Shown here: one piece after another, positions 29,706-38,681 of the stretch
How the letters are laid out: each line of letters starts with the position of its first letter
How positions within the stretch are numbered: position 1 is the first letter of the stretch
Source: Rhizobium sp. S152
GTDB taxonomy: Bacteria > Pseudomonadota > Alphaproteobacteria > Rhizobiales > Rhizobiaceae
DNA length: 64,000 nucleotides
Reading direction: 5' to 3'
Assembly: GCF_030380735.1 (NCBI RefSeq)
Contig: NZ_JAUDRZ010000030.1
Location: forward strand, 642,045-706,044
Translations under genes and position numbers: made by a program
The notes under the pieces: model-generated
What the model was told of the DNA's origin: nothing
The model's input: only the letters and a program-made list of their open reading frames with translations
Databases searched by the model: none

Positions 29706-30020
29706 ATGGTAGACAAGGTTTTGACCGCCAACCGGCTGACGGATGGCATTGCCGTGTGGCTGGACGCCAACGGCAAATGGGCGACCTCGCTGCAGGATGC
29801 GCTCGTTGCCCGTCATGCCGAAGCCGTCACGGCTCTCGAGGAAATCGGCAAGAAGTCATACGCCGACAATCAAGTCGTTGACGTCGCCGTCGTCGAGGTT
29901 CAGGAAAACAACGGGGTTCTGTGGCCGCTCCGCCTTCGCGAGCGTATTCGCGCGCAAGGCCCGACCATGGAATACGCACCGGGCTACCAGCCGGCCGATC
30001 CCGCATTCATTGCAGTCTGA
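29706..30020 (+). CDS. DUF2849 protein
   Basis: 104 residues, no signal peptide. Conserved small protein found between cysG and cysI in rhizobia; biochemical role unknown, probably an accessory to sulfite/nitrite reduction. It opens VDKVLTANRLTDGIAVWLD and has a middle VVDVAVVEVQENNGVLWPLRLRE. Two bases separate it from cysG, and cysI starts nine bases after its stop. Confidence 0.85.
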   Translation: MVDKVLTANRLTDGIAVWLDANGKWATSLQDALVARHAEAVTALEEIGKKSYADNQVVDVAVVEVQENNGVLWPLRLRERIRAQGPTMEYAPGYQPADPAFIAV

Positions 30021-30028
30021 GGAATACG

Positions 30029-31699
30029 ATGTACCGTTACGACGAATTTGATCACGCCTTTGTCGCCGAGCGCGTCGCGCAGTTCCGCGATCAGGTCGAG
30101 CGCCGTCTGTCCGGCGAGCTGGCCGAGGATGCGTTCAAGCCGCTGCGCCTGATGAACGGCGTCTATCTGCAGCTCCACGCCTACATGCTGCGCATCGCCA
30201 TTCCCTACGGCACGCTGAATTCCAAACAGATGCGCATGCTGGCGCACGTCGCGCGTACTTATGACCGCGGCTACGGCCACTTCACTACGCGCCAGAACCT
30301 GCAGTTCAACTGGCCGAAGCTGTCTGATATGCCCGATGTGCTGGCCGAACTCGCCACCGTCGAGATGCATGCCATCCAGACCTCGGGCAACTGCATCAGA
30401 AACGTCACCGCCGACCATTTCGCCGGTGCAGCCGCCGATGAAGTCGCCGACCCGCGCCCATACGCCGAAATCCTGCGCCAGTGGTCATCCGTCCATCCGG
30501 AATTCTCCTTCCTGCCGCGCAAGTTCAAGATCGCCGTCACCGGCGCCGAACGCGACCGCGCCGCCATCCAGGTGCACGACATTGGCCTGCATCTGAAGAA
30601 GAACGAGAAGGGTGAGATCGGCTTTGCCGTCTATGTCGGTGGTGGCCAGGGCCGCACGCCGATGATTGCCAAGCTGATCAAGGACTTCCTGCCGGAAGAG
30701 GACCTTCTGTCCTACACGACTGCAGTCATGCGCGTGTATAACCTGCATGGCCGCCGCGACAACAAGTACAAGGCGCGCATCAAGATCCTCGTCCACGAGA
30801 CCGGCGCCGAGGAACTGGCGCGCCAGGTCGAGGTCGAGTTCGCGGCACTGAAGGACACCGAGCTGAAGCTGCCCGAAGCCGACGTCGTCGCCATCACCGC
30901 TTACTTCGCGCCGCCGGCCCTGCCTGAGCGTGCCGAGGGCTGGGAAAACCTCGCCCGATGGAAGAAGGCCGATCCGGCGTTCTCCCGTTGGGTGCAGCAG
31001 AACGTTCAGCCGCACAAGAACCCCGATTACGGCATGGTGACGATTTCGCTTAAGCCGATCGGCGGCATTCCGGGTGACGCGTCCGACAGCCAGATGGACG
31101 CGGTCGCCGATATCGCCGAGGAATACGCCTTCGACGAAATCCGCGTAAGCCATGAGCAGAACCTCATCCTGCCGCATGTGGCGCTGGCCGACCTCGAAGC
31201 TATCTATCGCGGCCTGGTCGCCATCGGCCTTGCCGAAGCCAATGCCGGCCTGATCACCGATATCATCGCCTGTCCCGGCCTGGACTACTGTGCTCTCGCC
31301 AATGCGCGCTCGATCCCGGTGGCCCAGGAGATTTCGAAGCGTTTCGGCAATCCCGAGCGCCAGGCCGAGATCGGCGAGCTGAAGATCAAGATCTCCGGCT
31401 GCATCAACGCCTGCGGTCACCACCATGTCGGCCATATCGGCCTGCTGGGCGTGGAGAAGAAGGGCGCTGAACTGTACCAGATCACGCTCGGCGGCTCGGG
31501 CGACGAGCATACGTCGATCGGCGAGATCATCGGCCGCGGCTTCGAGCCCGAGAAGGTGACGGACGCGATCGAAAAGATCGTCGACACCTATCTCGGCCTG
31601 CGCAAGGATCCGTCGGAAATCTTCCTCGATGCCTACCGTCGCGTCGGTCCGCAGCCTTTCAAGGATGCGCTCTACGGTGCGGCGGCGGAAGCGGCATAA
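30029..31699 (+). CDS. cysI: Nitrite/sulfite reductase hemoprotein
   Basis: Siroheme/4Fe-4S enzyme reducing sulfite to sulfide. Two ferredoxin-type half-domains and two siroheme-binding domains are recognisable. The cluster/siroheme cysteines are in IIACPGLDYCALANARS (about 412-418) and KISGCINACGHHHVGHIGL (about 453-461). YGHFTTRQNLQFNW is the N-terminal active-site block. 556 residues from the ATG at 30029, AGG upstream. Could in principle act on nitrite, but the cysG/DUF934 context argues for sulfite. Confidence 0.93.
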   Translation: MYRYDEFDHAFVAERVAQFRDQVERRLSGELAEDAFKPLRLMNGVYLQLHAYMLRIAIPYGTLNSKQMRMLAHVARTYDRGYGHFTTRQNLQFNWPKLSDMPDVLAELATVEMHAIQTSGNCIRNVTADHFAGAAADEVADPRPYAEILRQWSSVHPEFSFLPRKFKIAVTGAERDRAAIQVHDIGLHLKKNEKGEIGFAVYVGGGQGRTPMIAKLIKDFLPEEDLLSYTTAVMRVYNLHGRRDNKYKARIKILVHETGAEELARQVEVEFAALKDTELKLPEADVVAITAYFAPPALPERAEGWENLARWKKADPAFSRWVQQNVQPHKNPDYGMVTISLKPIGGIPGDASDSQMDAVADIAEEYAFDEIRVSHEQNLILPHVALADLEAIYRGLVAIGLAEANAGLITDIIACPGLDYCALANARSIPVAQEISKRFGNPERQAEIGELKIKISGCINACGHHHVGHIGLLGVEKKGAELYQITLGGSGDEHTSIGEIIGRGFEPEKVTDAIEKIVDTYLGLRKDPSEIFLDAYRRVGPQPFKDALYGAAAEAA

Positions 31700-31709
31700 G
31701 GAGAAGACG

Positions 31710-32222
31710 ATGACCAAGATCTGGAGAGAAACCGGCTTCGTCGAAAACGATCCGTGGGTAATCGAAACCGAGGAAGTCAAGGCAGGCGAGGGACAGAAGC
31801 CCCTGCTGAGCCTCGATGAGCTCGTGGCCAAGGCCGACGAAAGCAATGAGGTCGGTTTCGGCGTGCTGATCAAGCCGGCCGACGACGTGCGTAAGCTCGA
31901 GCCCTATCTGTACCGTCTGGAGCTGGTGGCGGTTGCCTTCCCGGCCTTCAACGACGGTCGTGCCTTCAGCCATGCCTCGCTTCTGCGCGAGCGCCTGGGC
32001 TATACGAACGAGCTGCGTGCCGTCGGCGACGTGCTGATCGATCAGGTGCCGCACATGCTGCGCTGTGGCATCGACAGCTTCGCGGTGACCAACGAGACTG
32101 CGATAAAGCGTCTCACCGAGAAGCGCCTGCCGGAGATTCCGCATTATTATCAGCCGACTGCGCGTGACGCGGAGCCGGGCAAGGGCTATAGTTGGCGCCG
32201 TCAGGCGAAGCCGGCGGCGTAA
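31710..32222 (+). CDS. DUF934 protein (oxidoreductase-associated)
   Basis: 170 residues. The DUF934 family typically sits next to cysI and is thought to assist assimilatory sulfite reduction; no catalytic residues are assigned. Family blocks: FPAFNDGRAFSHASLLRERL, AVGDVLIDQVPHMLRCG and the C-terminal YQPTAR. AGGAGAA precedes the ATG at 31710, 10 bp after cysI. Confidence 0.9.
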   Translation: MTKIWRETGFVENDPWVIETEEVKAGEGQKPLLSLDELVAKADESNEVGFGVLIKPADDVRKLEPYLYRLELVAVAFPAFNDGRAFSHASLLRERLGYTNELRAVGDVLIDQVPHMLRCGIDSFAVTNETAIKRLTEKRLPEIPHYYQPTARDAEPGKGYSWRRQAKPAA

Positions 32223-32258
32223 CGCCGGCTCGCCGTTCAGATTTGACGGAACGGTGCA

Positions 32259-33470
32259 ATGAAGACTTTCGAAATCGCGGTGATCGGTGGCGGTCTGGCC
32301 GGCATGGTGGCCGCAATCGCTCTCGCGCGTGGTGGCCGCAACGTGGCCCTCATCGCCCCGAAGGCTGAGGGCGAAGACCGGCGCACGACCGCGCTGATGG
32401 ATCAGTCGATTCGCTTCCTCGACCGGCTGACGCTGTGGGAAAAGCTGAAACCCTCCGCCGCGCCGCTCGCGACCATGCGTATAATCGACGGCACCAGCCG
32501 TCTGCTGCGCGCGCCGACCACCACCTTCCGTGCCGCCGAAGTCGGCCTCGAGGCCTTCGGCTACAACTTCCCCAACAAGGCCCTGATGGATGTGCTCGAC
32601 GCTGCCGCCGAGGCCGAGGGCAACATTACCCGTTTCAACGCCTTCGCAGCCGCCGTCGAGGTGAGCGCCGACATCGTCGCGATCACGTTGTCCGATAACG
32701 ACATGCTGACATCGGAATTCGTGATCGGCGCCGACGGCCGCAAGTCGAAGCTGCGCGAGACCATCGGCGTCGATGTCAAACAATGGTCCTATCCGCAGTC
32801 GGCCATGGTGCTGAACTTCGCCCATTCGCTGCCGCACGAAAACATCTCGACCGAGTTCCACACCGAGAGCGGCCCCTTCACGCAGGTGCCGCTGCCGGGC
32901 AATCGCTCAAGTCTCGTCTGGGTGCAGAACCCCGCGGATGCCGAGGCCCGCCGGGAACTCTCTCTCGCCGAGCTCAGCGACGTCGTCGAGGAGCGCATGC
33001 AGTCACTGCTCGGCAAGGTCACCGTCGAGGAGGGGCTTCAGGTCTGGTCGCTGTCGGGCATGATGGCGCATCGCTCCGGCATGGGTAGGGCCGCGCTCAT
33101 CGGCGAGGCGGCCCACGTCTTCCCGCCGATCGGCGCGCAGGGGCTGAACCTCAGCCTGCGCGATGTCATGGCACTTTACGACATTCTCTGCGGCCGTCCG
33201 GAATTGCCGCTGCCGTCGGATGCCGGCAACCAGTTCGATCGCAAGCGCCGTGCCGATATCATGACGCGAACGGCGAGCGTGGACGTGCTCAACCGTTCGC
33301 TGCTTTCGGATTTCCTGCCGATGCAGGTTCTGCGCGCCGCCGGCCTTCACATCCTCTCGGCCATCCCGCCGCTCCGCAGCCTGGTGATACGCGAAGGCAT
33401 CGAGCCCGGACGCGGCCTTCGTGACATACCGGCTGCAATCCGCGACGGCCTACGTCGGAAGAAGGCCTGA
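32259..33470 (+). CDS. UbiH/UbiF-family FAD hydroxylase
   Basis: 403-residue aromatic hydroxylase of the ubiquinone-biosynthesis family. FAD motif VIGGGLAGMVAAIALARGG at the N terminus, the DG motif FVIGADGRKSKLRE near 155, and LIGEAAHVFPPIGAQGLNLSLRD near 285. Could be UbiH, UbiF or UbiL type; the sequence does not decide. Its 3' end overlaps the convergent transporter gene by 21 bp. Confidence 0.9.
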   Translation: MKTFEIAVIGGGLAGMVAAIALARGGRNVALIAPKAEGEDRRTTALMDQSIRFLDRLTLWEKLKPSAAPLATMRIIDGTSRLLRAPTTTFRAAEVGLEAFGYNFPNKALMDVLDAAAEAEGNITRFNAFAAAVEVSADIVAITLSDNDMLTSEFVIGADGRKSKLRETIGVDVKQWSYPQSAMVLNFAHSLPHENISTEFHTESGPFTQVPLPGNRSSLVWVQNPADAEARRELSLAELSDVVEERMQSLLGKVTVEEGLQVWSLSGMMAHRSGMGRAALIGEAAHVFPPIGAQGLNLSLRDVMALYDILCGRPELPLPSDAGNQFDRKRRADIMTRTASVDVLNRSLLSDFLPMQVLRAAGLHILSAIPPLRSLVIREGIEPGRGLRDIPAAIRDGLRRKKA

Positions 33471-34400
33471 TTTCATCGCCACCAGGAACATTGAGACCGT
33501 CACGACAGAAAGCACCGTCGTGACGAGGATCGTGGCGGACGCGCGCTCCTGCCAGACTCCGTAGTGCTGGCCGATGACGAAGACGTTGGTCGCCGTCGGC
33601 AGCGTGGCAAGCAGCACGGCCGCGTAGATCCACACCGGATCGAAGCCGCCCACGGCTGTCAGCGCGAGATAGACGACGAGAGGGTGGATGATCAGCTTGG
33701 CCGGCACGATATAACCGATCTCCACCGGGATACGGCGGATTGGCCTCAGCGCCAGCGTCACACCCATCGCAAACAGCGCGCAGGGCGCCGCCGCCTGTGC
33801 CAGATAATCCACGAAGCGCTGGAACGCCAGCGGCTGCGGCACCTCGAACCCAGCCGCGACAAAGCCCAGCGCGGTCGAGAGAATGAACGGATGCAGCGCC
33901 ACCTTGCTGATGATATCGAAGGCAAGCCGTGCAGGTGAGCGCTTGTCGTCGCCCGACGCCGCCATCATCGCCGGCGCCACGATGAAGTGAAACGCGTTCT
34001 CGATGCAGACGATCAGCGCCACGGGCACAGCGGCCTTTTCACCCAGCGCAATTAACGCAAGCCCCGGACCCATATATCCGATGTTGCCGTATGAACCGGC
34101 GAAGGCCTGGATCGTGCTGTCGGCGAAGGAGTTGCGCCGCAGGAAGCGGCCGATCAGGAACATCGCCAGGAAAATCGAATAGGTCGCCGCCAGATCCGTG
34201 ACGATGAAATCGATCCGCGTCAGATCCTCGAAAGGCGTCCGCGATACGAGCTTGAAATAGAGCGCGGGCAGGGCGGCATAGATGATGAAGGTGTTGAGCC
34301 ATCCCATCTCCTCTGCCGGCTGCTTGGTCACCTTTGCTGCGATGAAGCCGATGATGATCAGGCCGAAGAACGGCAGGAGAAGGCTCACGATATCGGCCAA
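33450..34400 (-). CDS. AEC-family transporter
   Basis: 316-residue inner-membrane protein with about ten hydrophobic segments in two inverted halves, as in auxin-efflux-carrier/malonate carriers. Typical opening IVSLLLPFFGLIIIGFIAAK and last segments VWIYAAVLLATLPTATNVFVIG and ATILVTTVLSVVTVSMFL. Substrate unknown, likely an organic anion. It reads on the minus strand after ccdA, with about 50 bp between them. Confidence 0.9.
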   Translation of the reverse strand: MADIVSLLLPFFGLIIIGFIAAKVTKQPAEEMGWLNTFIIYAALPALYFKLVSRTPFEDLTRIDFIVTDLAATYSIFLAMFLIGRFLRRNSFADSTIQAFAGSYGNIGYMGPGLALIALGEKAAVPVALIVCIENAFHFIVAPAMMAASGDDKRSPARLAFDIISKVALHPFILSTALGFVAAGFEVPQPLAFQRFVDYLAQAAAPCALFAMGVTLALRPIRRIPVEIGYIVPAKLIIHPLVVYLALTAVGGFDPVWIYAAVLLATLPTATNVFVIGQHYGVWQERASATILVTTVLSVVTVSMFLVAMKSGLLPT

Positions 34401-34452
34401 GGGTCATTCCAATGCATGCGAAAGCGGGAGCGGTCGGCGGGAGATCTCAGGC

Positions 34453-35202
34453 TTAGCCGATTTTCATCAGTATTGGAAAGGTCTGCTGGAACCAGATCGC
34501 GGCATCACTGACAAAACCGAAGATGAAGGCGAGCCCGGTCAGCACGAGGAAGACGCCCATGATCTTCTCGACCATGCCCAGATGCCGGCGGAAGCGCGTG
34601 AGGAAACCCATGAAGGCGCCGGAAAAGCCAGCGGCGATCCAGAAGGGAATGGCAAGGCCGAGGGAGTAGACGGCGAGCAGTCCGGCACCCGAGCCGACCG
34701 TTTCACGGGAGGCCGCAACGCCGAGGATAGCACCGAGCACCGGGCCGATGCACGGCGTCCAGCCGAAGGCAAAGGCAAGCCCCATGACATAGGCGCCCGT
34801 GAGCGTCGCGGGCTTGCCGCCGCCCTGGAAACGGGCCTCGCGCGCGAGCATCCCAATCCGGAACAGCCCGAGAAAGTTCAGGCCCATGACGATGATAATG
34901 AGACCGCCTATCTTGGAGAGAAGATCGAGATGCTGGCGCAGCGCCATGCCGATGCTCGACGCGCCCGCACCCAGCGCCACGAAAACGGTTGCAAAGCCGA
35001 GCGTAAAGAAAAGCGCCGAGAACAGCACGCCGCGCCGAACTTCAGGCGCGACCGTCACCGCGCCGCCGCCCCGGAACTGCTCGACGGAAATACCGGCCAT
35101 GTAACAGAGATAAGGCGGAACCAGCGGCAGCACGCAAGGCGACAGGAACGACAGCGCGCCCGCGAAGAGCGCGCTCAGCAAGGAAATATCTGCGATCGAC
35201 AC
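34453..35202 (-). CDS. ccdA: Cytochrome c biogenesis / thiol-disulfide transporter CcdA
   Basis: 249-residue six-TM protein that moves reducing equivalents across the inner membrane for cytochrome c maturation and periplasmic disulfide handling. The two redox cysteines lie in LSFLSPCVLPLVPPYLCYMAG and AFGWTPCIGPVLGAILG, each with the flanking prolines of the family. The start follows GAGAAACGAG. Confidence 0.92.
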   Translation of the reverse strand: MSIADISLLSALFAGALSFLSPCVLPLVPPYLCYMAGISVEQFRGGGAVTVAPEVRRGVLFSALFFTLGFATVFVALGAGASSIGMALRQHLDLLSKIGGLIIIVMGLNFLGLFRIGMLAREARFQGGGKPATLTGAYVMGLAFAFGWTPCIGPVLGAILGVAASRETVGSGAGLLAVYSLGLAIPFWIAAGFSGAFMGFLTRFRRHLGMVEKIMGVFLVLTGLAFIFGFVSDAAIWFQQTFPILMKIG

Positions 35203-35322
35203 TCGTTTCTCCGGTCGCGGGCAATGGGTCGCGCAGTCCTAGCGCGAGAGATAGCCGATCGCCAATCACCTTTTCGCGCATCGCGTCTCAACCCACGAGA
35301 TCGCAGGTGCTCTAGATGCAAA

Positions 35323-35341
35323 GCCCGGCGCGAGGCCGGGC
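35323..35341 (-). terminator. Candidate terminator of the glycine-zipper gene
   Basis: GCCCGGC and GCCGGGC pair across a five-base loop about 25 bp after the minus-strand stop. On the transcript the stem is followed only by CTTTG, so termination may be weak. Confidence 0.45.
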
Positions 35342-35366
35342 AGTCATGCGCGCGCGGCGGTTTCGG

Positions 35367-35624
35367 TCAGCGGCAGCGCGCTTCGTAGGTACGGCCGTAG
35401 CGGTCGCGATAGATGCAGTAGCCGCGATGTTCCGTCGAGCGGCCGATGAGTGCGCCGGCGACCCCACCCGCCACCGCGCCGATGGCCGCACCCTCCCAGC
35501 TGCCACCGACAACGCCGCGGATGACGGCTCCGGAACCGGCGCCTATCGCGGTTCCCTGCTCGGTTGCGGTACATGCCGCGAGCGTTCCGGCAACGGCGCC
35601 GATAAGTGCGATCTTCTTCAACAT
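35367..35624 (-). CDS. Small glycine-zipper lipoprotein
   Basis: 85 residues from the ATG at 35624, preceded by GGGGAGA. A lipobox (AVAGTLAAC) ends the signal sequence, then a glycine-zipper membrane-insertion stretch (IGAVAGGVAGALIG) and a basic/aromatic tail with two Cys (YCIYRDRYGRTYEARC). Resembles outer-membrane glycine-zipper lipoproteins. Function unknown. Confidence 0.82.
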   Translation of the reverse strand: MLKKIALIGAVAGTLAACTATEQGTAIGAGSGAVIRGVVGGSWEGAAIGAVAGGVAGALIGRSTEHRGYCIYRDRYGRTYEARCR

Positions 35625-35807
35625 GATGCTGTCTCCCCTGGGTTGCGATACAAGAGCCCGTTTCATGAATTAGAACACACTGAAGGAAAGTCGAGTGGCA
35701 TTCGGCAGGGCCTGTACAGAGGCCGGATTGGAGCGCAAGGATGACACCGTTGCCGCGACGGAGATCTCCCGCGCTGGAGACACCGCTCGTCGAGAAAGGA
35801 TGCTGTC

Positions 35808-36104
35808 ATGAGATCGTTGTTGTTCGCTGCCGCGTTGTTGCTGCCGCAGGTTGCTCTTGCGGCCCAGACGCTCAAGATAGATGCCCGCGCGCAAAGTTGC
35901 GGCCAGATCGCGCAGGTTATCCGCCAGAACAAGACGGTGTTCGTGCGCGTTGGTTTCGGCGGCCACAATTTCCGTTATCCGCCGGCCAAATGCGCGCTGG
36001 GGAGCAAGCGCACGACGGTCAGCTTCCGCGATGCGACAGGCAGGCAATGCACGCTGGACTATGCCTGCGCCTATGATCCCGGTTCCTTCTACAACAACCC
36101 ATAG
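35808..36104 (+). CDS. Small secreted protein of unknown function
   Basis: 98 residues with a Sec signal peptide (MRSLLFAAALLLPQVALA, cleavage after ALA). The mature part contains four Cys (SCGQ, KCAL, QCTL, YACAY), likely two periplasmic disulfides. I do not recognise a family beyond a rhizobial small periplasmic protein. Ribosome site AAAGGA lies upstream of the ATG. Confidence 0.72.
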   Translation: MRSLLFAAALLLPQVALAAQTLKIDARAQSCGQIAQVIRQNKTVFVRVGFGGHNFRYPPAKCALGSKRTTVSFRDATGRQCTLDYACAYDPGSFYNNP

Positions 36105-36284
36105 CGGGCAGCGTTGGGCCTGTCAGGCACGCGCCGCGCGAAGCAATGGCGGACGCCAAACCGACTTGTGATTCGCCGCCACAAACACGCCTTAAATCGT
36201 TCATCAGGCATTAATCACGTCGGTGTCATATCTCGCTTCAAGGGTTGGGAAACCTCCGAATCTTTGTTCTCAGCTGGAGACATC

Positions 36285-36638
36285 ATGAAGAAGATTGTTA
36301 TGACCGCGCTCGTCGCCGCCGTCGCAGTCAGCAGCACGTTTGCCGCGGTTGCACCTGCCGCAGCGCAGGAATGGCGTCGGCCGCATTACGGCTACGAGCC
36401 GCCACCGCCACCGCCGCGCCGGCATCACGACCACAGCAGTCGCGACGCGGTTGTCGGCGGTCTTGCCGCCGGCGTCATCGGCGGCCTGATCGGCGGCGCC
36501 ATCGCCAACAACACCGGCCCCCGCTACATCGACCCGCCACCACCACCCCCGCCGCCACGTTGCTGGTTCGAGGACCGCCAGGTTCCGAATGCCTATGACG
36601 GCGGATGGCACATGGAAAGCATGCGGGTCTGCCGCTGA
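36285..36638 (+). CDS. Secreted glycine-zipper protein with proline-rich segments
   Basis: 117 residues from the ATG at 36285. Signal peptide to about residue 28 (VAPAAAQ), a Pro-rich linker (YEPPPPPPRRHH), a glycine-zipper hydrophobic stretch (GGLAAGVIGGLIGGAIANN), a second poly-Pro run and a C-terminal pair of Cys in RCWFEDRQ and RVCR. Envelope function unknown. Followed by an intrinsic terminator, then by the integrated element. Confidence 0.82.
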   Translation: MKKIVMTALVAAVAVSSTFAAVAPAAAQEWRRPHYGYEPPPPPPRRHHDHSSRDAVVGGLAAGVIGGLIGGAIANNTGPRYIDPPPPPPPPRCWFEDRQVPNAYDGGWHMESMRVCR

Positions 36639-36646
36639 GTGATGTT

Positions 36647-36673
36647 GCCGGAGCCGCAAGCTCCGGCATTTTT
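36647..36673 (+). terminator. Rho-independent terminator
   Basis: GCCGGAGC and GCTCCGGC pair across a CGCAA loop and are followed by ATTTTT, nine bases after the stop of the glycine-zipper gene. From here to 36914 (about 240 bp, chromosomal) I see no gene. Confidence 0.88.
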
Positions 36674-36914
36674 GCGGGCCTTGAGCGCCGATCTCTATCG
36701 GCCCTGGCGAACGAGCCGCCCTCTACCGATTAAGCAGTACTTGATATGTCCGTTGCTTAAGCTAATCTCGATGTTGTCGTGTTTCTGATTGCTGTCCACG
36801 GATGTACTGGCAGTTGTTGTTGAGACAGACTGTGGAAGGTCGGCGCCAAGGGAGGTATCGGCCTTTTTCATTTGTCTCCGCCCTTGGGGTGAAAACAAGC
36901 CGGACATTTGGAAA

Positions 36915-36929
36915 ATGGCGGAAGAGGTG
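36915..36929 (+). repeat. attL core repeat
   Basis: ATGGCGGAAGAGGTG, identical to the 3' end of the tRNA-Ser gene at 58272-58286 (same orientation). This copy is not followed by the rest of a tRNA, so it is the displaced end created by integration. The integrase begins 142 bp further in. Confidence 0.8.
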
Positions 36930-37024
36930 TCCGCCAAACTGTTGCACAATAGAGAACAATGCAGGCAAATAAAATACAAGGTATTCAATAACTTATTTTC
37001 ATTACCCGTATTTCGCCTTACATT

Positions 37025-37069
37025 CCCTAGCTATACAATCAGCGCAGTTCGCTAGGGTAAAGGTTAGGG
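37025..37069 (+). promoter_or_regulatory. Candidate integrase arm-binding sites / int promoter region
   Basis: CCCTAGC (37025), GCTAGGG (37051) and GTTAGGG (37063) form one inverted and one direct copy of a seven-base unit directly before the integrase start. The pair GCTAGGGTAAAGGTTAGGG recurs in almost the same form at 58200-58218 inside the other end, as expected for integrase arm sites. Confidence 0.5.
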
Positions 37070-37070
37070 C

Positions 37071-38288
37071 ATGGCAATCAAGCTGAACAAGCTGAGTTCT
37101 CGATTTGTATCGACCGTCACCAAGCCTGGCCGGCACAGCGACGGAGGCAATCTCTACCTCGTGGTCGACAAGAGCGGCGCCAAGAGGTGGGTGTTTTTCT
37201 ATCGCCATGACAACCGCATGCGGGAGATGGGCCTTGGAGGGCTGACCTCTGTCGGGCTCGCCGATGCCCGTGAGCGCGCCGCCGAAGCGCGGGCTCTATC
37301 GAGCAAAGGCATCGACCCGCTGTTTGCTCGAAAGTCGGAAGTGAAGAACGTGCCGACGTTCGGCGAGATCGCAGACGATTTTCTCGCAGCAATGCGGCCA
37401 CAGTTCAGGAATGCGAAACACGCCGCGCAATGGGAAATGACACTACGGGTCTACGCGAAGCCGCTCCGCTCAATCCGGGTAGATGAGATAACGACAGTTG
37501 ATGTCCTAAACATTCTGAAACCGATTTGGTATACGAAGGCGGAGACAGCGTCGCGTCTCCGCGGCCGGGTTGAGCGCGTGCTTGACGCCGCGAAGGCGCG
37601 GGGCTTGCGGTCTGGTGAGAACCCGGCGTTATGGCGCGGGCATCTGGCAAACCTCCTGCCGAAGCGAAAGAAGCTCGCGCGCGGTCACCATGCGGCAATG
37701 CCCTATGTCGATGTGCCAGCGTTCATCGCAAGTTTACGCAAGCGCGAAGCTGTTGCCGCCAGGGCGCTGGAATTCACCATCCTCACCGCGGCGCGCTCCG
37801 GGGAAACCTTCGGTGCAACATGGGCGGAAATCGACCTTGAGAAAAACGTCTGGACTGTGCCGGCGGAGCGAATGAAGGGCTATCGTGAACATAGGGTTCC
37901 GCTCGTCCCGCGTGTCGTTGCGCTGCTAACGGAGATGGCGGTGTTCGGGACGGAAAGCGATCGGCCGATTTTTCCAGGCCGAAAGAGCAGGAATGCGCCG
38001 GGTCTCGTGAAACCGCTTTCCACCATGGCGATGGATATGCAGCTTCGTCGGATGAAAGCGGATTTTACCGTCCATGGCTTTCGATCGTCGTTTCGTGATT
38101 GGTGCGGGGAGGAAAGTACGTTCCCGCGAGAAATTGCGGAGGCCGCGCTAGCGCATATCGTGGGCGATGAGACAGAACGCGCCTATCGGCGCAGCGACGC
38201 GTTGGAGAAGCGCCGGAAGCTGATGACCGCTTGGTCAAACTACTGCGAGCCCAAGCCGACAAACGTTCTCCAACTGCGAAAGGCCTGA
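37071..38288 (+). CDS. Tyrosine-type site-specific integrase (P4 family)
   Basis: Catalyses integration and excision at the tRNA-Ser 3' end. 405 residues: an N-terminal DUF4102-like arm-binding domain (KLSSRFVSTVTKPGRHSDGG... RWVFFYR), a central SAM-like core-binding domain, and the catalytic domain with Arg in ILTAARSGE, HxxR in VHGFRSSFRDW, His in ALAHIVGD and the Tyr nucleophile in ERAYRRSD. All catalytic residues are present, so it may be active. It sits at the end of the element away from the intact tRNA. Confidence 0.95.
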   Translation: MAIKLNKLSSRFVSTVTKPGRHSDGGNLYLVVDKSGAKRWVFFYRHDNRMREMGLGGLTSVGLADARERAAEARALSSKGIDPLFARKSEVKNVPTFGEIADDFLAAMRPQFRNAKHAAQWEMTLRVYAKPLRSIRVDEITTVDVLNILKPIWYTKAETASRLRGRVERVLDAAKARGLRSGENPALWRGHLANLLPKRKKLARGHHAAMPYVDVPAFIASLRKREAVAARALEFTILTAARSGETFGATWAEIDLEKNVWTVPAERMKGYREHRVPLVPRVVALLTEMAVFGTESDRPIFPGRKSRNAPGLVKPLSTMAMDMQLRRMKADFTVHGFRSSFRDWCGEESTFPREIAEAALAHIVGDETERAYRRSDALEKRRKLMTAWSNYCEPKPTNVLQLRKA

Positions 38289-38294
38289 TCGGAG

Positions 38295-38681
38295 ATGCGC
38301 AAATATCGATTGTTCAGTATCGCAGCGATTTGCGTTCTCCTGGCGAGTTGCCAAACTCAGGAGCAGCACCAGGAAGCAGTGAACGCCGATCTGAGCGCCC
38401 GGCTTGAGCGCTACAACGGCCTGTCGATCGCGGAGTTTCAGGCACGCACCGGAATGCTTCCAGTCGACGCCTATCCCGTTAGCGAGGGCCGCGTGTTCGT
38501 TTTCCGCATGCCTCCCGTTTATGTGACGCTTCCTGCGACAAACGTCACGCCGGCGATAACCCGCTCATCTCAGTGCCAGCTGCTTATCAGGGCCGTCAAC
38601 GAAGCCAAGATAGCTACGGCGGATCACTGGCTTATCAGAGGCACCGAGCGAACCGGGCCGTGCGGCGGGCTGCCTGTCTAG
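38295..38681 (+). CDS. Small lipoprotein of unknown function
   Basis: 128 residues with a lipobox (AAICVLLASC) and a mature part containing SIAEFQARTGMLPVDAY, a pattern seen in small element-borne lipoproteins, and two Cys near the end (SSQCQLLIRA and TGPCGGLPV). Begins seven bases after the integrase stop, so possibly cotranscribed. Its stop overlaps the convergent KAP gene by four bases. Could act at the cell surface, for example in exclusion; this is inference. Confidence 0.72.
   Translation: MRKYRLFSIAAICVLLASCQTQEQHQEAVNADLSARLERYNGLSIAEFQARTGMLPVDAYPVSEGRVFVFRMPPVYVTLPATNVTPAITRSSQCQLLIRAVNEAKIATADHWLIRGTERTGPCGGLPV

Noticed and set aside
32200..32240. Terminator between the DUF934 gene and the UbiH-like gene
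   Set aside because: GCCGGCG and CGCCGGC can pair, but there is no T run and the gap is short; read-through to the next gene is as likely.
36695..36988. 97-codon minus-strand frame left of the integrase
   Set aside because: It spans the attL site with no ribosome site or domain and would join chromosomal and element DNA; probably chance in AT-richer sequence.
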